Shown here: positions 5,439 through 9,679 of the stretch, piece by piece | Layout: each line of letters opens with the position of its first letter | How positions within the stretch are numbered: position 1 is the first letter of the stretch | NCBI GenBank assembly: GCA_025935595.1 | Contig: JAICUZ010000084.1 | Coordinates: forward strand, 1 to 9,679 | Length of the DNA: 9,679 bases | Reading direction: 5' to 3' | Source of the DNA: Burkholderiales bacterium | GTDB taxonomy: Bacteria; Actinomycetota; Thermoleophilia; Gaiellales; Gaiellaceae | The notes under the pieces: model-generated | The model's database searches: none | The model's input: only the letters and a program-made list of their open reading frames with translations | Told to the model about the DNA's origin: nothing | Position numbers and translations under genes: made by a program

Positions 5439-6987
5439 GCGTGGCGTGACAGCGACCCGCACGCTGACGGGTGACGACCTCCGGCTCGAGGATGTTTGGG
5501 CGGTCGCGGTCGACGGCGGACCCGCCGCGGGTCTCGGAGACGACGCACGGCGCCGCATGTCGGCCGCGCGCGAGGTCGTGGAGCGTGCGGCGCATGGTGC
5601 GAGCGAGCACACCTACGGCGTCAACACCGGATTCGGTCGCTTCGTCTCCCAGTCGATCCCGGAAGAGCTGACCGAGGAGCTGCAATTGCGTCTCCTGCGA
5701 TCGCATGCGTGCGGTGTCGGGGAGGCGTATCCCGATGCCGTCGTGCGCGCGGCGATGCTCCTGCGCGCGAACGCTCTCGCCAAAGGGAACTCCGGTGCGC
5801 GCGTGGAGACCGTCGAGCTCCTCCTCGACTGCTTGAACCGCGGTGTCCTTCCACACGTCCCGGCGCGCGGCTCGGTCGGCGCGTCGGGAGACCTGGCGCC
5901 GCTCGCCCATCTCGCGCTGCCGCTCGTCGGAGAGGGTCGGGCGTGGTTCCAGGGCGAGCTGCTCGACGGCGGAGTCGCACTCGAGCGCGCCGGGCTGCGG
6001 CCTGTTCGCCTCGTCGCGAAGGAGGGTCTTTCGCTGATCAACGGCACGCAGTTCATGGCAGCGCAGGGCGCCCTCGCGCTCGTGCGGGCGCGGCGACTCG
6101 CTCATGCCGCGGACTGCGCCTGCGCGCTCTCGCTCGAAGCGCTGCAAGGCTCGCGCAACTCGTTCATCCCGCAGGTGCACGAGCTCCGCCCGCTGCGCGG
6201 TCAGCTCGCGTCGGCACGCAACATCCTGCGCCTGCTCGAAGGCTCGGCGGTGATCGAGGCACATCGTTGGTGCGACAAGGTGCAGGACGCGTACTCGCTC
6301 CGCTGTGCGCCGCAGGTGCACGGCGCGTCGCGCGACCTCCTCGACTACGTCGAGTACACGGTCGGGACCGAGCTGAACGCGGCGACCGACAATCCGCTCG
6401 TGCTCGTCGAAGACGGCATGCTCGTCTCGGCCGGGAACTTCCACGGCCAGCCGCTCGCGTTCGCGCTGGACGCTCTTGCGATGGCCGTGTCCGAGCTCGC
6501 GAACATCTCCGAACGCCGCGTCGAGCGCCTCGTCAACCCGAATCTGAGTGACGGCCTTCCGGCGTTCCTCACCTCCGACGGCGGCCTCAACTCGGGCTTC
6601 ATGATCCCGCAGTACGTGGCGGCGGCGCTTGTGTCCGAGAACAAGGCGCTCTGCCACCCGGCGTCGGTCGACTCGATCCCGACGAGCGCGGGGCAGGAGG
6701 ATCACGTGTCGATGGGCAACGCGTCCGGGCTGAAGGCATGGCAGGTCATTGCGAACTCCGAGCGTGCGCTCGCGATCGAGCTGCTCGCCGCCGCGCAGGC
6801 CGTCGAATTCCTCGCACCGCTCGAGCCGGGAAAGGGGGCGCGGGCTGCGCACGACCTCGTTCGTACCTTGTCCCCTCGGCTACGCGACGATCGCCCGCTC
6901 GGTCCCGACATCGAGGCCGTCGCCGATGCGATCCGCGACGGGGCGCTCCTCGCCGCCGTCGATTCCGCCGTAGGAGAGCTCGAATGA
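5437..6987 (+). CDS. hutH: Histidine ammonia-lyase
   Basis: HutH deaminates L-histidine to trans-urocanate and ammonia, the first step of histidine degradation, as a cytosolic homotetramer. At 516 residues it is of normal length. The Ala-Ser-Gly triad that cyclises to the MIO electrophile is at 149-151 in GSVGASGDLAPL. Other family positions are present: Tyr60 in YGVNTGFG, His90 in RSHACGVG, Asn202 in NGTQFMAAQGA, Tyr286 and Arg289 in DAYSLRC, Phe335 in GNFHGQ, and Glu421 in AGQEDHVSMG. The SH pair before the first active-site loop and Glu421 are those of histidine rather than phenylalanine or tyrosine ammonia-lyases. The ATG at 5437 gives the longest product; the GTG at 5446 gives VTATRTLTGDDL and may be the real, leaderless start (513 residues). 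The gene is divergent from the MFS gene across 26 bp and heads the run hutH - small membrane protein - hutU - hutI; the next ATG overlaps its stop. Confidence 0.97.
   Translation: MRGVTATRTLTGDDLRLEDVWAVAVDGGPAAGLGDDARRRMSAAREVVERAAHGASEHTYGVNTGFGRFVSQSIPEELTEELQLRLLRSHACGVGEAYPDAVVRAAMLLRANALAKGNSGARVETVELLLDCLNRGVLPHVPARGSVGASGDLAPLAHLALPLVGEGRAWFQGELLDGGVALERAGLRPVRLVAKEGLSLINGTQFMAAQGALALVRARRLAHAADCACALSLEALQGSRNSFIPQVHELRPLRGQLASARNILRLLEGSAVIEAHRWCDKVQDAYSLRCAPQVHGASRDLLDYVEYTVGTELNAATDNPLVLVEDGMLVSAGNFHGQPLAFALDALAMAVSELANISERRVERLVNPNLSDGLPAFLTSDGGLNSGFMIPQYVAAALVSENKALCHPASVDSIPTSAGQEDHVSMGNASGLKAWQVIANSERALAIELLAAAQAVEFLAPLEPGKGARAAHDLVRTLSPRLRDDRPLGPDIEAVADAIRDGALLAAVDSAVGELE
6972..6978 (+). 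promoter_or_regulatory. Ribosome binding site of the small membrane protein gene
   Basis: AGGAGAG inside the end of hutH, five bases before the ATG at 6984 (seven from the AGGAG core), is one of the best Shine-Dalgarno matches in the window. It supports the short downstream gene as a translated one rather than a chance frame. Confidence 0.65.
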
Positions 6988-7250
6988 CGAAAGAAAAACC
7001 GCGTCAGCTTCGCTGGGGGCTGCCGGAGTCACCCACCCCGAAGCATCCGTACCGCGACTCGATGATCGTGTACGGCTTCTTCGCCGCGCTCGTCGTGCTG
7101 CTCGCGTGGATCACAGGCGGCTCGGTCGGGAAGGCGGTCGTGATCGCCGCCGTCGTGTGGGCGGCCGCGACGATCTGGAGCATCGCGCGTTGGCGGCAAC
7201 GCCTGCAGCGTGAAGCCGCTGCAGCGCACAACGAGGCGGAGGGAACATGA
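6984..7250 (+). CDS. Small two-helix membrane protein in the hut operon, unknown function
   Basis: I do not recognise a named family for this 88-residue product. It has a basic, Pro-containing N-terminal tail (about residues 1-26, including PTPKHPYRDS), two hydrophobic segments at about 27-44 and 49-67 joined by a short TGGSVGK turn, and a charged C-terminal tail rich in Arg, Gln, Ala and Glu that could form a short helix. With Lys/Arg in both tails, a hairpin with both ends in the cytoplasm is the simplest topology. The gene is well supported: AGGAGAG lies before the ATG, its start overlaps the hutH stop (ATGA), and its own stop overlaps the hutU start (ATGA). It must therefore be co-transcribed and probably translationally coupled with the enzymes. 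A role in histidine or urocanate transport, or in membrane tethering, is conceivable but only inferred from position; two helices alone are few for a permease. Confidence 0.85.
   Translation: MTKEKPRQLRWGLPESPTPKHPYRDSMIVYGFFAALVVLLAWITGGSVGKAVVIAAVVWAAATIWSIARWRQRLQREAAAAHNEAEGT
7238..7243 (+). promoter_or_regulatory. Ribosome binding site of hutU
   Basis: GGAGGG lies three bases before the ATG at 7247 (four from the GGAGG core), within the last codons of the small membrane protein gene. It fixes the hutU start and fits coupling through the ATGA overlap. Confidence 0.6.
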
Positions 7251-8950
7251 GCGTCGCTGTCTCGACCGATCAGCTCGTCGAGTCGCTGGCGGGCGATCTG
7301 TCCTCGATCCGCGCGCCGCGCGGCACGGCGTTGAACGCGCGCTCGTGGGCGACCGAGGCGCCGTTGCGCATGTTGCTCAACAACCTCGACCGCGAAGTGG
7401 CAGAGCGGCCCGAAGAGCTGATCGTCTACGGCGGCAGCGGCCGCGCCGCTCGCTCGCACGATGCGTTGAAGGCGATCGTCCGTGCGCTGCTCGAGCTCGG
7501 GAACGACGAGACGCTTCTCGTACAGTCGGGCAAGCCCGTCGCCGTATTCCGGACGACGCCTTCGTCGCCGCGCGTGCTGATCGCCAACTCGCTGCTCGTC
7601 CCGAAGTGGGCGACGTGGGACGAGTTCCGCCGGCTCGAGGCGGAGGGCCTGACGATGTTCGGCCAGATGACCGCAGGCTCGTGGATCTACATCGGCACGC
7701 AGGGAATCCTGCAGGGCACGTATCAGACGTTCGCCGCCGCAGGCCAGAAGCACTTCGGCTCGCCCTCCCTCGCAGGTCGCACCGTGCTGACGGCAGGGCT
7801 GGGCGGCATGGGTGGCGCCCAGCCGCTCGCGGCGACGCTGGCGGGCGCGGCGATCCTGTGTGTCGAGGTCGACCCGGCGCGGATCGAGCGGCGTCTCGAG
7901 ACGAGGTACCTCGATGAGGCGGCCGAGTCGCTCGACGACGCGCTCAGGCGTGTGCGCGATGCGGCGTGTGACGGCCGCGCGCTCTCGGTCGGGCTGCTCG
8001 GCAACGCAGCGGACGTCGTTCCGGAGCTCGCACGGCGGGGGGAGCACTTCGACCTCGTCACCGACCAGACGGCCGCGCACGATCCGCTGACGGGATACGT
8101 GCCGAACGGGCTGACGCTCGACGAGGCGAACGCACTTCGCCTGTCCGATCCGGACGAGTACCTCCGGCGCGCGGGCTCCGCGATCGCCGAGCATGTGCGC
8201 GGGTTGCTCGAGTACGTCCGGGCCGGCAGCTACGTTTTCGATTATGGCAACAACCTGCGAGGTGAGGCCGAAGCAGCCGGTGTAGCGGACGCCTTCTCAT
8301 ACCCGGGCTTTGTCCCGGCCTATATCCGGCCGCTCTTCTGCCGCGGCATCGGGCCGTTTCGCTGGGCAGTCCTGTCCGGGGACCCGGCCGACATCGCGGC
8401 GATCGACGAGACGCTGCGCGCGCTCTTCCCGGGCGACGAGTTCCTGCAGCGGTGGCTCGAGCTGGCACCCGAGCGGGTCGCGTTCCAGGGGCTGCCCGCG
8501 CGGATCTGCTGGCTCGGCTACGGCGACCGTGCGCGGGCAGGGCTCGCCATCAACGAGCTCGTGCGGGCGGGGCGCGTCCAGGCGCCCGTCGTGATCGGGC
8601 GCGACCATCTCGACGCCGGCTCGGTCGCCTCGCCGTACCGCGAGACGGAGGCGATGCGCGACGGCTCCGACGCGATCGCCGACTGGCCGATCCTGAACGC
8701 GCTCGTCAACGTCGCCGCCGGCGCGAACTGGGTGAGCGTGCACCACGGCGGCGGCGTGGGGATCGGCAACTCGATCCACGCGGGGATGGTCGTCGTCGCG
8801 GACGGCACCCGCGAGGCCGACGAGCGGCTCGAGCGCGTGCTCGCCACCGATCCGGGGAGCGGCGTGATGCGGCACGCGGACGCGGGCTACGCGGAGGCGC
8901 TCGACGCGGCGCGGCGCGGCGGGCTCGACCTGCCGGGGATCACGACCTGA
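7247..8950 (+). CDS. hutU: Urocanate hydratase
   Basis: HutU adds water to urocanate to give 4-imidazolone-5-propionate, using tightly bound NAD+ as an electrophile rather than a redox carrier. The 567-residue length is normal for the family. The N-terminal part contains YGGSGRAARS (61-70) and a TMFGQMTAGSWIYIGTQGI segment starting near residue 136. The NAD-binding Rossmann loop is GLGGMGGAQPLA (184-195). The C-terminal half has YPGFVPAYIRPLFCRG, ending near 366, and QGLPARICWLG (414-424). By position Cys421 in ARICW corresponds to the essential Cys410 of the Pseudomonas putida enzyme, while Cys365 is a second conserved Cys. The IGRDHLDAGSVASP and HHGGGVGIGNSIHAG segments, typical of all urocanases, are intact. 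The start overlaps the stop of the small membrane protein gene, and the stop is ten bases before hutI. No frameshift or missing motif was seen. Confidence 0.97.
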   Translation: MSVAVSTDQLVESLAGDLSSIRAPRGTALNARSWATEAPLRMLLNNLDREVAERPEELIVYGGSGRAARSHDALKAIVRALLELGNDETLLVQSGKPVAVFRTTPSSPRVLIANSLLVPKWATWDEFRRLEAEGLTMFGQMTAGSWIYIGTQGILQGTYQTFAAAGQKHFGSPSLAGRTVLTAGLGGMGGAQPLAATLAGAAILCVEVDPARIERRLETRYLDEAAESLDDALRRVRDAACDGRALSVGLLGNAADVVPELARRGEHFDLVTDQTAAHDPLTGYVPNGLTLDEANALRLSDPDEYLRRAGSAIAEHVRGLLEYVRAGSYVFDYGNNLRGEAEAAGVADAFSYPGFVPAYIRPLFCRGIGPFRWAVLSGDPADIAAIDETLRALFPGDEFLQRWLELAPERVAFQGLPARICWLGYGDRARAGLAINELVRAGRVQAPVVIGRDHLDAGSVASPYRETEAMRDGSDAIADWPILNALVNVAAGANWVSVHHGGGVGIGNSIHAGMVVVADGTREADERLERVLATDPGSGVMRHADAGYAEALDAARRGGLDLPGITT

Positions 8951-8960
8951 CGTTCGCCCC

Positions 8961-9679
8961 GTGAGCCGGCTCCTCGTCCGCGATCTCGCGCAGTTCGCAA
9001 CGCCGGCCGCTCCGGGCGCCGTCCTCCGCGGCGCGGCCCTCGGCGAGGTCGAGGTCGTCGAGAACGCCTTCGTCCTCGTGCGCGACGGGCTCATCGACGC
9101 CGTCGGTCCGATGAGCAGTCTCCCGCCGATCGACGGCGACGTGCACGAGGTCGACGGTCGCGGGCTCAGCGCCATCCCCGGGCTCGTCGACTGCCACACG
9201 CACCCGGCGTTCGCCGGCGACCGTGCGCACGAGTTCGCCCTGCGCGCCGCGGGCGCGACCTACGAGGAGCTTCTGGCCGCGGGAGGCGGGATCCTGTCCA
9301 CGACCCGGGCGACCCGAGCGGCCGGCTCGGACGCCCTCCACGAGATCGTCGAGCGACACCGGAAGGCGATGATCGCCCACGGCACGACGACGTTCGAGGG
9401 CAAGAGCGGCTACGGCCTCGATCACGACACGGAGCTCGCGCAGCTGGAGGCCGTGCGCGACGCGGGCGGCGTGCCCACGTGGCTCGGCGCCCACGCCGTG
9501 CCGCCCGAGCACGCCGATGCGGACGCGTACGTCGCCTGGCTGATCGCCGCTGTCCTGCCGGATGCGGCTCGAATCGCCCTCGCCGCAGAGGTCTTCGTGG
9601 AGCGCGGGACGTTCGACGTCGAGCAGGCTCGCCGCTACCTGCGTGCATGCGGCGCGGCGGGCCTGACCCTGCGGCTCCA
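8961..9679 (+). CDS. hutI: Imidazolonepropionase, N-terminal part (runs off right edge)
   Basis: HutI hydrolyses 4-imidazolone-5-propionate to N-formimino-L-glutamate. It is a metal-dependent amidohydrolase. The first 239 residues are present; the family is usually about 400 residues, so roughly the last 40 percent is outside the window. Visible landmarks are PGLVDCHTH (73-81), with His79 and His81 as metal ligands, AGDRAHEF with Arg88, AAGGGILSTTRATR (106-119), GTTTFEGKSGYGLD (141-154) with Tyr151 in the substrate pocket, and LGAHAVP (175-181) with metal ligand His178. The GTG at 8961 is chosen because it gives a normal N-terminus (MSRLLVRDLAQF when initiated) and no closer in-frame start is visible. 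No Shine-Dalgarno sequence lies in the ten-base gap after hutU (CGTTCGCCCC), so translation probably depends on ribosomes finishing hutU. Its product is the substrate of the FtcD encoded in the same window. Confidence 0.95.
   Translation, partial: MSRLLVRDLAQFATPAAPGAVLRGAALGEVEVVENAFVLVRDGLIDAVGPMSSLPPIDGDVHEVDGRGLSAIPGLVDCHTHPAFAGDRAHEFALRAAGATYEELLAAGGGILSTTRATRAAGSDALHEIVERHRKAMIAHGTTTFEGKSGYGLDHDTELAQLEAVRDAGGVPTWLGAHAVPPEHADADAYVAWLIAAVLPDAARIALAAEVFVERGTFDVEQARRYLRACGAAGLTLRL

Noticed and set aside
3729..5612. 627-residue open frame on the minus strand spanning the MFS gene and part of ftcD
   Set aside because: It is Arg/Ala-rich, out of frame with the well-supported MFS protein on the same strand and antisense to ftcD. 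It has no motif.
5257..6852. 531-residue open frame on the minus strand opposite hutH and the MFS 5' end
   Set aside because: Its Arg/Glu/His-rich product has no recognisable domain and is the antisense of clear HutH motifs. Long antisense frames are expected in GC-rich genes with biased third positions.
5437..6987. HutH as a phenylalanine or tyrosine ammonia-lyase
   Set aside because: The Ser-His pair at 89-90 and Glu421 in GQEDHVSM are the histidine-specific residues, and hutU and hutI follow directly.
7004..8194. 396-residue minus-strand open frame opposite the small membrane protein gene and hutU
   Set aside because: It is the reverse of urocanase motifs including the NAD loop, with no domain and shadow-type composition.
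1..9679. CRISPR array, tRNA/rRNA genes, IS ends, attachment sites or riboswitches
   Set aside because: No spaced direct repeats, cloverleaf sequence, transposase motif or conserved leader was seen, and nearly all bases are in genes with intact family motifs.

Overview
The window is GC-rich bacterial chromosome with almost no non-coding DNA. GTG starts, 1- and 4-base gene overlaps, strong use of GC-ending codons, frequent CGATCG words and leaderless-type promoters suggest a high-GC actinomycete. The deep-branching Thermoleophilia/Gaiellales type is my guess from style and gene content, not from a marker gene. No RNA gene, mobile element or CRISPR array was seen.

Left block (about 1-3317, minus strand). 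Four genes read leftwards and are fused by overlapping stop/start codons: a class I SAM-dependent methyltransferase, a family 4-like Fe-S uracil-DNA glycosylase, a complete ABC exporter half-transporter, and the N-terminus of a second half-transporter that runs off the left edge. The complete subunit has Asp where the Walker B catalytic Glu should be, so the pair is probably a heterodimeric exporter with one degenerate ATP site.

Right block (3337-9679). This is a histidine-degradation (hut) cluster on the plus strand: ftcD, then (after an MFS permease gene on the minus strand) hutH, a gene for an 88-residue two-helix membrane protein, hutU, and hutI, which runs off the right edge. Together the enzymes convert histidine to urocanate (HutH), imidazolonepropionate (HutU), N-formiminoglutamate (HutI), and then glutamate plus 5-formimino-tetrahydrofolate (FtcD). 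The cell therefore appears to use the folate-linked branch that salvages a one-carbon unit, rather than releasing formamide (HutG) or formylglutamate (HutF/HutG). No hut regulator or formimino-THF cyclodeaminase lies in the window.

The two blocks diverge from a 19-bp gap holding a nearly symmetric -10 element (TAGAGT on plus, TACTCT on minus), placed so that both transcripts could be leaderless or nearly so. hutH and the MFS gene diverge from a similarly short 26-bp gap. The ftcD and MFS genes converge and share 59 bp of coding sequence. Non-coding bases between genes total only about 55.

Nothing here is clearly a new defence or mobile system. The most interesting points are the uncharacterised small membrane protein translationally coupled between hutH and hutU, the symmetric divergent promoter, and the degenerate ABC subunit.
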